Shown: positions 17,474-26,961, counted from the first letter of the stretch. The stretch is 64,000 nt of DNA from Bacillota bacterium (GCA_023392995.1 JAEWMZ010000249.1:1-64000), one strand, 5' to 3'. Notes: generated by a model from the sequence alone, not told the origin. Program-made: numbers and translations.

Positions 17474-18826
17474 ATGAAAAATGTAACGTGGATCAGCTCA
17501 ACACAAGAAAATCCCTGGCAGCAGCAGGAGGCAAAAGCTTCCGAGGGCAGGGGGCGTCTCTATGTAGAAACAACAGGAGAAACGGATCAGACAATGGAAG
17601 GGTTTGGAGGTTGCTTCAATGAACTTGGCTGGATCGCCCTTAGTAAGGCAAATGCGGAAGAAAGAGCAGAAGTATTCAAGAATTTTTTCGGTTCTGAGGA
17701 AGCAGATTTTAGCTTATGCCGGATGCCGGTTGGCGCAAATGATTTTTCGGAACGTTGGTATAGCTATGATGAAACTCCGGAGGATTATCAAATGGAGCAT
17801 TTCACCATCGAAAGAGATCGGGAATATTTATTGCCTTATATCAGGGAGGCTAAGAAGATAAAGTCAGAGTTTAAGATGTTTGCATCACCCTGGAGCCCTC
17901 CGACCTGGATGAAGGTGAGACCGGTTTACAATGTTGGCACACCTCTGCGTATGGAACCGGAGGTATTAAAGGCATATGCGCTGTATTTCGAAAAATTCGT
18001 ACGTGCCTATGAGGCAGAAGGTGTAGAGATTCATCAGCTCCATGTCCAAAATGAGCCCTTTGCTGCACAAAACTTCCCGTCCTGTGTCTGGACACCGGAG
18101 CAATTTCGAACCTTTATCGGGGAATATTTAGGACCTCATTTTGAAAAAGCAGGGCTTAATACGGAGCTTTGGCTAGGAACCCTGAACGGACCTTATGAAA
18201 CCTCATTTCCATATTCCACGAGTATGGGACCTTCAGTAGAAGCGAATTACGAACGTTATGTCAGCAGTATTCTGTTTGATGAGAAGGTTATGAAGTATAT
18301 CAAAGGCGTGGGCTATCAATGGGACGGTAAGCACGCAGTCGATAAAACACATCAGAGCTTTCCCCAGCTAAAGCTCATGCAGACGGAAAGTGAATGCGGT
18401 ATGGGTGCTAATGATTGGAGACACGCGGAATATATCTTTAGCTTAATGAATCATTATTTCCGTTATGGTGCAACCGCTTATGTATATTGGAATATGGCAC
18501 TGGAACCAGGAGGCTTAAGCACCTGGGGCTGGCCGCAGAACAGCTTGGTAACGGTGCTGCCGGACGGGAAAGTTAGGTATAATCCTGAATATTATGTGAT
18601 GAAGCATTTTTCTAGTGCAGTAAAGCCGGGTGCTGTGTACTTAAAAATCAAGGGACCTTGGGCATCTGCCTCAAGTGCGTTCCTTAATCCGGATGGAAGT
18701 GTTGCCTTAATTGTCCACAATGCACAGAAGGAAGAGCAGGAATTCACATTCTCACATAAAGGAGAGTGCATTACAGCCAAACTTTCCGCTAACTCAATGC
18801 ATACCTTTATTCTGAACGCAGAGTAA
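17474..18826 (+). CDS. Glycoside hydrolase family 30 enzyme
   Basis: A 450-residue GH30 (beta/alpha)8 retaining glycosidase with the C-terminal beta-sandwich; the family includes beta-glucosylceramidases, beta-1,6-glucanases and beta-xylosidases. The N terminus has MEGFGGCFNELGWIAL, SPWSPPTWMK is in the barrel, the acid/base is E194 in LHVQNEPFAA and the nucleophile E305 in LMQTESECGM. AYVYWNMALEPGG precedes the sandwich domain. There is no signal peptide, so it acts on imported oligosaccharides or glycosides. It is divergent from an AraC regulator with an apparent operator between them. Substrate cannot be fixed by eye; a beta-linked glucoside is the safest guess. Confidence 0.88.
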   Translation: MKNVTWISSTQENPWQQQEAKASEGRGRLYVETTGETDQTMEGFGGCFNELGWIALSKANAEERAEVFKNFFGSEEADFSLCRMPVGANDFSERWYSYDETPEDYQMEHFTIERDREYLLPYIREAKKIKSEFKMFASPWSPPTWMKVRPVYNVGTPLRMEPEVLKAYALYFEKFVRAYEAEGVEIHQLHVQNEPFAAQNFPSCVWTPEQFRTFIGEYLGPHFEKAGLNTELWLGTLNGPYETSFPYSTSMGPSVEANYERYVSSILFDEKVMKYIKGVGYQWDGKHAVDKTHQSFPQLKLMQTESECGMGANDWRHAEYIFSLMNHYFRYGATAYVYWNMALEPGGLSTWGWPQNSLVTVLPDGKVRYNPEYYVMKHFSSAVKPGAVYLKIKGPWASASSAFLNPDGSVALIVHNAQKEEQEFTFSHKGECITAKLSANSMHTFILNAE

Positions 18827-18897
18827 AGATGATAAGGTAGAATAAGAGGATACTAGTCTTAATCTCAATAATATTAGATTGAATTTCCTCCATAGCC

Positions 18898-19047
18898 ATG
18901 GAAATCTCTGCCTCCTCGGAAGAAATCTCTGCCTCTTCAGAAGAGATGAGCGCTTCCTCTCAAGAAGTCGCCTCTGCTGCAGTTGTACTGAATCAGGTTA
19001 CGAAGCAGATGGTGGAAGAAGTGGAACGGTTCAAGGTCAAATCATAA
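18898..19047 (+). pseudogene. C-terminal relic of a methyl-accepting chemotaxis protein
   Basis: 49 codons open from an ATG and end in TAA. They encode an unmistakable receptor C terminus, with repeats of EISASSEE and MSASSQEVASAA and the ending VEEVERFKVKS. The preceding hairpin tip and all upstream domains are missing, and a stop lies six codons before. It is a stub left by deletion or recombination. A longer ORF over the same bases in another frame is a shadow. Confidence 0.8.
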
Positions 19048-19218
19048 TTATTTATGATTCCTTCTATCATGCCTATAAAGTATACATAGGATGTGTGCAT
19101 AAAAAGGTATCAAGGGGAAATTCTACTCATGATAACTTAGCTTAGGTGTAGTCTACTGGCTGAGTATAGGGTGTAATCGGAAAATGAACTAGTGATATTG
19201 GGAAATAGAAAGAACTAA

Positions 19219-19239
19219 ATCCTGTTTGCGAAACAGGAT
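19219..19239. other. Perfect hairpin ahead of the nucleoside phosphorylase gene
   Basis: ATCCTGTTT and AAACAGGAT form a perfect 9-bp stem with a GCG loop. A second hairpin (AAGGGGCTGT with ACAGTCCCTT, near 19267-19297) follows. Neither is trailed by a long T-run, so they are either weak terminators of the upstream region or leader structures. Confidence 0.4.
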
Positions 19240-19338
19240 AAAATAACTTATAATGAAATGAATGAAAAGGGGCTGTTGAAAAATACAGTCCCTTTGACTA
19301 AAAAGATAAGTGCCGTGATTGGAAAGTGAGGAAGAATA

Positions 19339-20151
19339 ATGTACGATAAAGTGTTAGAATCGACTCAATATATTAAAGAAAGGATCAGTCTCTCTCCAAA
19401 GCTGGCCATTGTTCTGGGCTCCGGTCTTGGTGATATTGTAGACTCCCTTACAGAGGTTGAGATAGTGGATTATAAAGATATCCCTAATTTTCCGCAGTCC
19501 ACAGTGGAAGGACATGTGGGAAGAATGGTAGCGGGCAGATTTAAAGGTGTGGAAGTGCTGGTTTTGCAGGGAAGATTTCATTTTTATGAAGGTTATTCCA
19601 TGAAGGAAGTAACGTATCCTGTCTTTGTAATGAAGCTGCTGGGTATTGAGACATTAATGCTTACGAATGCCTGCGGAGGTATTAATGAGAGCTTCTCTCC
19701 TGGGACAATCATGCTCATACATGACTTTATTAATCTTATGCCTTCCAATCCGCTTGTTGGTGTGAATGACGAGCGGTTTGGACCTAGATTTCCAGACATG
19801 ACAGAGCCCTATAGTAAAAAGCTGCTGGAGCTGGCAAAGGGATTGGCGGAAAAGAATACAATTCCCTATGGAGTAGGAGTATATGCCGGCTTTCCCGGAC
19901 CGTACTATGAGACAGCCGCAGAGATCAGGATGATAAAAGGCTTTGGTGCGGATGCCGTTGGTATGTCAACAGTACCAGAAACAATCGCAGCCAACTACCT
20001 GGGAATACAGGTGCTTGGATTAGCCGTTATCACTAACATGGCAACAGGAATCCAAAAAGTAAAGCATTCCCACGAAAGAGTTCTTGAAATCGCTAAGAAA
20101 GCTTCTAGCGATTTAACCTGTCTTATCAGCGGCGTGGTTGAAGGATTATAG
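19339..20151 (+). CDS. punA: Purine nucleoside phosphorylase (trimeric type)
   Basis: A 270-residue enzyme of the trimeric PNP/MTAP family that splits purine nucleosides with phosphate to free base and ribose 1-phosphate. Features are IVLGSGLGDIVDSL at the N terminus, the HVGRMVAGRFKGVEVLVLQG strand, GRFHFYEGYSMKEVTYPV, LTNACGGINESF, and the C-terminal VTNMATG-like segment AVITNMATGIQK. Length matches clostridial and Bacillus PunA. GAGGAA precedes ATG. It appears to be monocistronic, so it is a salvage gene unrelated to the sugar loci. Confidence 0.95.
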   Translation: MYDKVLESTQYIKERISLSPKLAIVLGSGLGDIVDSLTEVEIVDYKDIPNFPQSTVEGHVGRMVAGRFKGVEVLVLQGRFHFYEGYSMKEVTYPVFVMKLLGIETLMLTNACGGINESFSPGTIMLIHDFINLMPSNPLVGVNDERFGPRFPDMTEPYSKKLLELAKGLAEKNTIPYGVGVYAGFPGPYYETAAEIRMIKGFGADAVGMSTVPETIAANYLGIQVLGLAVITNMATGIQKVKHSHERVLEIAKKASSDLTCLISGVVEGL

Positions 20152-20384
20152 AGTATTAATTCATAATAAATGGTATTCAAGACGGATAACAATATAATCT
20201 TTAGGTACATGAGGTAAGTCATCTTGAGAAACTTACTGTTAACCCCGGATATGTGCGAATGACAGTATAATTTGGATTGTAGGAAAATATCTAAAATAGC
20301 GTGATTACTATTGAACAAATCAGTGTAAGGAGCGTCCGGAGTATTGAAAAATGATTATGTCTTCATCAGATTTTAACGCGTTCT

Positions 20385-20436
20385 AAAAATAAGCGTCTTC
20401 TTCCAATTATGTATTGGAGGTAGGCGCTTATTTTTA
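20385..20436 (+). terminator. Intrinsic terminator downstream of punA
   Basis: A long imperfect stem pairs AAAAATAAGCG and TCCAAT on one side with ATTGGA and CGCTTATTTTT on the other, ending in five T. It insulates the nucleoside phosphorylase from the following sugar operon. Confidence 0.75.
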
Positions 20437-20592
20437 GAAGTAGCCGCTGATCTATTACAGTGCATACATGATAGAACACATTAAGGAGAATGAGAAGATA
20501 GGGCTTTTTAGTTGGCTTCATTTAAAATCCTTTTCTAAAAATTTAGTGTTAAAATGTCTGAAAGAATTAGAACGATGATTAATAGAGAGTAT

Positions 20593-20653
20593 AGATAAGA
20601 TTATAATAGAGTGCACAATTTTACAATACAATATTAGATGATAACAATATAAT
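20593..20653 (+). promoter_or_regulatory. Operator/promoter P1 of the shared sugar regulon
   Basis: The half-site GCACAATTTTACAATAC (20613-20629) is preceded by a weaker copy ending TTATAATAG (20593-20609), offset 20 nt. An 18-nt gap leads to a consensus TATAAT (20648-20653) with no good -35. The same arrangement recurs before GH78 at 35649, GH3 at 40897 and the transporter at 62739, and more weakly before the ABC importer. Confidence 0.65.
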
Positions 20654-20783
20654 TTAATGGAGTCGAGTAATGAGGATTCATCAGTTCCTCATAAACATAG
20701 GAGCCTCCTACTACGATGGTCATATGGGTTTTATACTAATATGGCTTTAAAAAAGTGTGAAACAACTAAATTAAAAGGAGGGT

Positions 20784-20810
20784 ATGGGCTTATGTAACCA
20801 TACAAGATAA
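20784..20810 (+). other. Eight-codon ORF carrying the only good ribosome binding site
   Basis: AAAAGGAGGG lies just ahead of ATG 20784, which opens a frame of eight codons (MGLCNHTR) ending in TAA at 20808-20810. The oxidoreductase start ATG 20814 is in the same frame one codon later and has no ribosome binding site of its own. It is either a leader peptide with termination-reinitiation coupling, or a nonsense mutation near the original N terminus. Confidence 0.6.
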
Positions 20811-20813
20811 ATC

Positions 20814-22916
20814 ATGCAGGAAAATAAATTATATGTAGGAGTTATTGGCACAGGAGCGATTAGCGATATTTATCTAAAAAATATGAGCCAAATGTTTGGT
20901 AATTTAGAGCTGGAAGCGATTGCTTCAAAGCACTTTGAGAATGCTGTGAAGAAAGCGAAGGAGTATGGTATTAAAGCAGAGACAACAGAGGAATTAATTC
21001 ATAATCCAAAGGTGGATTTAGTTGTTGTTTTGACCCCTGTTGGTTCACATTATGAACTTATAAGAGCGGCATTACTCGCTGGAAAGCATGTTTATACAGA
21101 AAAAACAATTACAGATGATCTTGTTAAGGCAAAAGAACTCATGGATATTGCAAATGAAAAAGGCTTATGCTTGGGCTCAGCCCCAGATACTTTTATGGGG
21201 GCAGCATATCAAACTGCTCAAAGAGCAATCGCCAGTGGACTGATTGGAGAAGTAAATTCATTCGCTATTTCAGCAAACCGTGACAATAATTTATTACTCA
21301 GTCTTTATCCATATTTACGTGAATCAGGTGCCGGAGTACTGTTTGACTATGGTGTTTATTACATAACTGCACTTGTTAGTTTGCTGGGATCAGTTGAACG
21401 TGTAGGGGGTATTTTAGAAATGCCTTATAAAACATATACGAATATTATTCCTGGCATGCCGGATTATGGTAAAGTTATGGATAATCCAAATGAAAGTAGA
21501 GTATCTGCAATCCTAAAGATGAAGAATGGAATTTCAGGAACCCTGCATATTGATGGTAACAATATTATCACTGATCAAGCATATTTCTCTATTTATGGCA
21601 CAAAAGGGATTTTATATATGACAGATCCCAATACATTTGGCGGAGAAGTTAAATTTCTTCCATATTCATTGGATCCAAGAATAAAAATAGATCCAATCAA
21701 CCTATGGAATTTTTCGGATTATATGGAAGACTCTCGTGGACTTGGTCCATCTGATATAGCGAATGCAGTACTAAATTGTAAAAAGTGCCGAGCATCCAAA
21801 GAACTTGCATTTCACGTGTTGGAAATCTTGGAATCGATTAAGCAAGGTGGTGACAATGGTGCGTTTATTGATATCAAATCTTTCTGTGATAAACCAGAAC
21901 CCATGCCACTTGCAAGTGTTCCAATTACGAATATTGGACATGCTTCATTTGTTGCGAGAAATATGGAGGAAATGCTCCATTTTTATGAAGGTATCTTAGG
22001 AATGAAGCGCCTGTTTACGTTGACAATGAACGAACTTGCAGACTGGGTCGAAAAAAAATACGACCTTAGCAAGGAGGAGGTATCAAAATTAAGGTCAAGT
22101 GGTGACCAGCCATGGATTGAGTACTTAAAACTTGCAGACCACCAATATATAGAACTGTTCCATAATATAGAAGGAGAAAAGAAAAAATTCGTAGATAGGC
22201 AAGATTACTATGGTTATGTAAAGCTGAACTATGAAGTTGACGATATTGAAGCGATAAAAAAAGTTCTTGTTGATGCTGGAGTTGAGATGAAACAAGATAT
22301 ACGAAAAGTAGTCGACGGTGCTTTGGAATTAGTGGTACATGATCCAGACGGAAACGAAGTTCAATTTACACAGTATGATAAAAACGGATTACTCCCACTG
22401 ACCGAAAAGAAAGAACATAAAGTTTGCTCACAGGTAAAGTTCACAACTCAGGTGGCATATAACGTAAAGGACATAGTAAATATGAAGAACTTTTACTGTC
22501 AGGGATTGGGACTTAGATGTGTAAAGACAGTAACTTATGGTGACCTGGTACAATATTTAGAAGGAATGGGTGCTGAAGAAGAATTAATTACAAATCTAAA
22601 GATGATACTCGATGAGCCATGGATCGATTATATTGAAGTAGCACCACATCAGTATATTGAGCTATTCTACACGAAAGGAGCTACGAAAAAAGAGATACGA
22701 GATTTGAGTGGATATTATAATTATCAGCACTTGTGTCTTGAAGTTTCGGATATTAATGAAGCGAAAGAAGCTGTTATGAAAAATGGAATTAAGCTGGATA
22801 ATGATATCGATTTGGGCCTTGATGGTGCATATCAATTGTGGATTGTTGATCCGGATGGCAATCGCATTGAATTAATGCAATACACTAAAAAATCGAAACA
22901 ATTGATTGATAAATAA
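20814..22916 (+). CDS. Gfo/Idh/MocA oxidoreductase fused to two VOC domains
   Basis: A 700-residue three-part fusion. Residues 1-~125 are the NAD(P)-binding Rossmann domain (VGVIGTGAISDIYL) with E96-K97 in YTEKTI in place of the usual EKP. Residues ~126-365 are the substrate domain, where the typical DxGxH histidine position reads FDYGVYYI. Residues ~371-530 (NIGHASFVARNMEEMLHFYE to EVQFTQYD) and ~542-693 (TTQVAYNVKDIVNMKNFYCQ to RIELMQYT) are two vicinal-oxygen-chelate (glyoxalase-fold) domains. This type of oxidoreductase oxidises or epimerises sugars; VOC domains usually bind a metal and enolise substrates. First gene of an operon with GH3, esterase and symporter, so a modified sugar is the likely substrate. 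Confidence 0.85.
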   Translation: MQENKLYVGVIGTGAISDIYLKNMSQMFGNLELEAIASKHFENAVKKAKEYGIKAETTEELIHNPKVDLVVVLTPVGSHYELIRAALLAGKHVYTEKTITDDLVKAKELMDIANEKGLCLGSAPDTFMGAAYQTAQRAIASGLIGEVNSFAISANRDNNLLLSLYPYLRESGAGVLFDYGVYYITALVSLLGSVERVGGILEMPYKTYTNIIPGMPDYGKVMDNPNESRVSAILKMKNGISGTLHIDGNNIITDQAYFSIYGTKGILYMTDPNTFGGEVKFLPYSLDPRIKIDPINLWNFSDYMEDSRGLGPSDIANAVLNCKKCRASKELAFHVLEILESIKQGGDNGAFIDIKSFCDKPEPMPLASVPITNIGHASFVARNMEEMLHFYEGILGMKRLFTLTMNELADWVEKKYDLSKEEVSKLRSSGDQPWIEYLKLADHQYIELFHNIEGEKKKFVDRQDYYGYVKLNYEVDDIEAIKKVLVDAGVEMKQDIRKVVDGALELVVHDPDGNEVQFTQYDKNGLLPLTEKKEHKVCSQVKFTTQVAYNVKDIVNMKNFYCQGLGLRCVKTVTYGDLVQYLEGMGAEEELITNLKMILDEPWIDYIEVAPHQYIELFYTKGATKKEIRDLSGYYNYQHLCLEVSDINEAKEAVMKNGIKLDNDIDLGLDGAYQLWIVDPDGNRIELMQYTKKSKQLIDK

Positions 22917-23046
22917 ATAGTAAATTGAACGGCATTATGTGAAAGTCTGAAAAATTGGGTATCCATACGTCAGACAGGTCAGTATTCAGGCCTTATAAAG
23001 TCAGACTAAGAGAATCTAATAAGACGTTACAATAGGAGGAAATTCA

Positions 23047-25563
23047 ATGTTAGGAGTATGGAATAGTACAATTCAAACTGAGCAAGGAGATTTAAAGATT
23101 CTAATTTATGTAGAAGATATTGAAGGTATTAAATTTACAGTAATAAATGATCCGGTGCCAATATTTGAAACATTAAGTGTAAAAACAAATGACAATCAGC
23201 TTCATGCTATATGTAAGAGTTCATTTGAGCAGTATATACCAGGGCAGATAATCTTTGATTTATGCTTTGAAAAAGATATTTTTCATGGAAGTGTTTCAAT
23301 GTTTGGCAAGGAGATACCACTGCAAGGAACAAGAGGGCGAGATGTAACGAACACGGAACAATTAATCCAAAAAATTCAGCCTTATAGAAAAGAAAATGTC
23401 AGACAAAGAAGTGATGAGGAAATCAAGTCAGCAGTTCTCAAATTACTTCGTAAAATGAGCTTAGAAGAAAAAATAGGACAGATGTGTCAATGTATATCTT
23501 CTGATTATTCATTTGGTACTGCTATAGAATCTGAGTCCCCAGAAAAGCTGGTTGCAGAGGGAAAAGCAGGTACAGTCTTAGGTGCATACGACATTAACCG
23601 CTCCTTTGAATTACAAAAGATAGCAGTAGAGCAATCTCCGCATAAAATTCCACTATTTTTTAATTGTGATATAATTCACGGATTTCAAACAATATTTCCT
23701 GTTCCCTTAGCATGGTCATGCAGTTGGGATATGGAGGCAATTAAAAAAGCATGTGCCATTGCAGCAAAAGAATCAACAGCATCCGGTATTACGTATAATA
23801 ATAGTCCGATGGTAGACGTGACTAGAGATGCTCGCTGGGGTCGTGTGATGGAAGGTGCAGGGGAAGATCCTTATCTTGGTTCCTTGATTGCTAAGGCACA
23901 GGTAGAAGGGTTTCAAGGAGATAGTCTTTTTAGTGAAGAGACATTCATTGCCTGCTTGAAACATTTTATAGCATATGGTGCATCAGAGGCTGGAAGAGAT
24001 TATAATACGGTTGATATATCAGAATGGACCTTGCGCAACTTTTATTTAAAACCATTTGAAGCTGGAGTTAGAGCAGGAGCAGGATCCGTTATGAATGCCT
24101 TTAATATCTATGATGGAATTCCAATGGCAGGTAATCAATATTTACTTAAGGATGTGTTAAGAAAAGAACTTGGTTTTGATGGTATGATTATTTCGGATTA
24201 TGGAGCAGTTGAGGAAATTAAAATCCATGGATGCGCGAAGGATAACGCGGCTGCTGCAAAGATGGCTTTAGATGCTACTTTGGATATAGAGATGGTAACC
24301 AGAGTTTATGCCAATGAGTTACCTAAATTATTAGAGCAGGGAAAAATCAGCGAAGAACAAATTGACGCCGCTGTTTGTCGCATTCTTACCTATAAATATA
24401 AAATTGGTATTATGGATGATCCGTTCCGATACATACGTCCAGAAAAAGAAGCAGAATATCATTTTTCAGCTGAGCACTTGGAACATAGTCGTGATCTGGC
24501 GAGAAAATCTATTGTACTACTTAAGAATAATAATGTACTACCATTGCAAAAAAATAAAAAAATAGCTCTGATCGGACCTTTTGCTACTAGCAAGGATTTA
24601 CTTGGGGCATGGCAGTTTACGAAGCATTCGAATGATACCGTTACAATCTATCAGGGATTACGAGAAAAGGGAATTACTAAGGAACAAATTTTATGTGAAT
24701 CTGGTTGTAATATAGATAGCAGCATTGATGGTGGATTGGATAAAGCGATAGAGGCAGCTAAAGCAGCCGATGTTGTGGTGCTGGCGTTGGGTGAAAGCAG
24801 CAGAATGACAGGTGAAAATGCATCCAGAGCTGACATAAGTTTACCAAAAGTACAGATGCAATTAGCAGAAGAAATTGTGAAGCTTGGCAAACCAACCGTG
24901 TTGGTATTAACGAATGGCAGACCGTTAGTATTAGAATGGTTCGATAAGAATATGGATGGCATTGTAGAAACTTGGTTTTTAGGTTCACAGGCTGGCCATG
25001 CTATTGCAGATGTACTTATAGGAGATTTTAATCCTTCAGGCAGACTTACCATGAGCTTCCCATACCATGTGGGTCAGGAACCTTTATATTATAACCATTT
25101 TAACACAGGCAGACCTCAAACCAGCAATAGCCAAACAGTAGAATTTTTAACAAGATATCTTGATGTTCCTAATGATCCGCTCTATCCATTTGGCTATGGA
25201 CTTTCCTATACAACATTTGAATATTCCGATCTCCTACTTGATAAAGAATTATTAAATCGAAATGAGGAATTGAATATTAGTATTACCGTTAAAAACACCG
25301 GTAATTACGAGGGGAAAGAGACTGTACAGCTTTATATTCAAGACTTATATGGATCTACCGTTAGACCGGTAAAAGAGCTTAAGGGATTCCAAAAGATTGA
25401 TTTAAGACCAGGGGAAAGTCAAAAGGTATCTTTTATTTTGTCGGAAGAGGAACTGAAATTTTATACAGCGAGACGTCGTTATGAAGCAGAAGCAGGAGAA
25501 TTCAAAGTTTTTATAGGAGGTAATAGTAAAGATTTAAAGGAAGCTTCTTTTGAATTAATTTAA
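23047..25563 (+). CDS. GH3 beta-glycosidase with an extra N-terminal domain
   Basis: An 838-residue GH3 enzyme. Residues 1-~97 form an unusual beta-rich domain (GVWNSTIQTEQGDLKILIYV to GKEIPLQGTRG) that resembles small calycin-like domains. The GH3 barrel follows from ~KMSLEEKIGQMCQ (residue 136), with CLKHFIAYG, and nucleophile D384 in MIISDYGAVEE. The alpha/beta-sandwich domain contains VLALGESSRMTGENASRADI, and the fibronectin-III-like C terminus begins near KNTGNYEGKETVQLY. No signal peptide, so it is cytoplasmic. The domain organisation fits beta-glucosidase or beta-xylosidase. AGGAGG precedes ATG. It lies between the VOC-fused oxidoreductase and an esterase. Confidence 0.92.
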   Translation: MLGVWNSTIQTEQGDLKILIYVEDIEGIKFTVINDPVPIFETLSVKTNDNQLHAICKSSFEQYIPGQIIFDLCFEKDIFHGSVSMFGKEIPLQGTRGRDVTNTEQLIQKIQPYRKENVRQRSDEEIKSAVLKLLRKMSLEEKIGQMCQCISSDYSFGTAIESESPEKLVAEGKAGTVLGAYDINRSFELQKIAVEQSPHKIPLFFNCDIIHGFQTIFPVPLAWSCSWDMEAIKKACAIAAKESTASGITYNNSPMVDVTRDARWGRVMEGAGEDPYLGSLIAKAQVEGFQGDSLFSEETFIACLKHFIAYGASEAGRDYNTVDISEWTLRNFYLKPFEAGVRAGAGSVMNAFNIYDGIPMAGNQYLLKDVLRKELGFDGMIISDYGAVEEIKIHGCAKDNAAAAKMALDATLDIEMVTRVYANELPKLLEQGKISEEQIDAAVCRILTYKYKIGIMDDPFRYIRPEKEAEYHFSAEHLEHSRDLARKSIVLLKNNNVLPLQKNKKIALIGPFATSKDLLGAWQFTKHSNDTVTIYQGLREKGITKEQILCESGCNIDSSIDGGLDKAIEAAKAADVVVLALGESSRMTGENASRADISLPKVQMQLAEEIVKLGKPTVLVLTNGRPLVLEWFDKNMDGIVETWFLGSQAGHAIADVLIGDFNPSGRLTMSFPYHVGQEPLYYNHFNTGRPQTSNSQTVEFLTRYLDVPNDPLYPFGYGLSYTTFEYSDLLLDKELLNRNEELNISITVKNTGNYEGKETVQLYIQDLYGSTVRPVKELKGFQKIDLRPGESQKVSFILSEEELKFYTARRRYEAEAGEFKVFIGGNSKDLKEASFELI

Positions 25564-25687
25564 AGGTGAAAATAAGATTTTAGCAATATTTAATTGTTAA
25601 ATACCAAAAGAGAGCTTTTTCGAATGCAATAAGAATACATATCGGCAAAACTTTTGAAGACCAAATTAATAAGAAAAGGAGAAGAAT

Positions 25688-26686
25688 ATGAAATCAGAAG
25701 TCATTATTTTAGACAAAGAAAAAGAGGTAACATTAACTACCTACCTATTAGATTCCTCAAAGGAATTTACGAATATTAAATCACGTCCTGCAATACTGGT
25801 ATTACCGGGTGGTGGTTATACGATGTGCTCGGACAGGGAAGCCGAACCGGTTGCGATGGCTTATGTTGCTGAAGGATATCATGCATTTGTTCTTCGCTAC
25901 AGCGTTGGTGAAAATGCAAAATGGCCAAATCCATTAAATGATGCTGAATCCGCTTTAGAATTAATAAGAGCAAATAGTTCTTCTTGGGGAATTGATCCGA
26001 TGAAGATAGCAGTGATTGGATTTTCTGCGGGTGGTCATCTTGCAGCAACACTTTCAACAATGGGTAGAATAAAGCCGAATGCAATGATTCTTGGATATCC
26101 TTGCATATTAGAAGAAATTGGAGCCATTCTTGCAACCCCAGTTCCTGGGCTTGTTGATAAGGTGGATTCTACTACTCCACCAGCATTCTTGTTTGCAACA
26201 CGTGATGATAGCTTAGTTCCTGTAAGAAATTCACTCCGTTTTATGGATGTTCTTGATCAAGCTCGGATACCGTTTGAAGCACATATATTTTATAGTGGTC
26301 AACATGGAATATCACTTGCAAAAAGCCATACATCCTCCGGTTTTATAGGTAATGTAAATCTGAATATAGCTAAGTGGTTTGATATGAGTATTGAGTGGCT
26401 AAAGCAAGTTCTGGGTGATTTCAAAGCAGATCAAAATTACGTTGAGCTGAATGTGGATAACAATACAGAAGTATATAGTATTAATAACTCCATACGGTCG
26501 TTACTGGAAAACATGGAATGCAAGAATATATTAATTGAGAATGTGCCATTATTTATGGATGAGGAAATGATACAACCTGCTTTAGATATCTCCCTTCAAA
26601 TGATGAGCCAATATGCAAGGGATGTAGTTACAAAAGAAATATTACAGGAGATAGAGAAAAAACTTAATCTGATTAAGAGAAGGTAA
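25688..26686 (+). CDS. Alpha/beta-hydrolase esterase with C-terminal helical tail
   Basis: A 332-residue esterase of the acetyl-xylan/BD-FAE-like group. The oxyanion-hole motif is LVLPGGGYTMCSDREAEP near residue 35, and the nucleophile is S113 in VIGFSAGGHLAATL. Late acidic and histidine residues appear in RDDSLVPVRN and SGQHGISLA. From about residue 262 a separate helical tail begins (VYSINNSIRSLLENM) that has no role in the hydrolase fold and resembles the tails on a GH3 and a GH78 enzyme in this window. No signal peptide. In this operon it probably removes acetyl or aromatic acyl groups from imported oligosaccharides or glycosides. Confidence 0.85.
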   Translation: MKSEVIILDKEKEVTLTTYLLDSSKEFTNIKSRPAILVLPGGGYTMCSDREAEPVAMAYVAEGYHAFVLRYSVGENAKWPNPLNDAESALELIRANSSSWGIDPMKIAVIGFSAGGHLAATLSTMGRIKPNAMILGYPCILEEIGAILATPVPGLVDKVDSTTPPAFLFATRDDSLVPVRNSLRFMDVLDQARIPFEAHIFYSGQHGISLAKSHTSSGFIGNVNLNIAKWFDMSIEWLKQVLGDFKADQNYVELNVDNNTEVYSINNSIRSLLENMECKNILIENVPLFMDEEMIQPALDISLQMMSQYARDVVTKEILQEIEKKLNLIKRR

Positions 26687-26722
26687 CTAAGTTAATATTA
26701 GATAGAATTCATTCTTCGAAAC

Positions 26723-26770
26723 AGACGGCTCGCTTCACTTTTGCAGAGGTGAAGCGAGCCGTCTTAATTT
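26723..26770 (+). terminator. Strong intrinsic terminator after the esterase gene
   Basis: AGACGGCTCGCTTCAC and GTGAAGCGAGCCGTCT form a perfect 16-bp stem around a 10-nt loop, followed by TAATTT. It separates the oxidoreductase-GH3-esterase unit from the symporter gene. Between it and 26961 only short unassigned open stretches are present. Confidence 0.85.
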
Positions 26771-26961
26771 ATATCTATGTGAATTGTATCACAGTGTATA
26801 TCTTATTAAACAGGCAGTATCAGGTATATGTTGGCAATATTGCTGATGCAAAGGCTAGGCTGGAAAAAAATGAATAAAATCAACGAGATGGATAAAGATT
26901 ACACGCAGGCTCAATCTGGATTATGAACAGCATTTACAAATTAATTAGCTAAGGAGAATAG

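Noticed and set aside
18879..19145. 88-codon plus-strand ORF rich in Cys and Arg
   Set aside because: It is a frame shadow of the chemotaxis-receptor relic, which is far better supported in the other frame.
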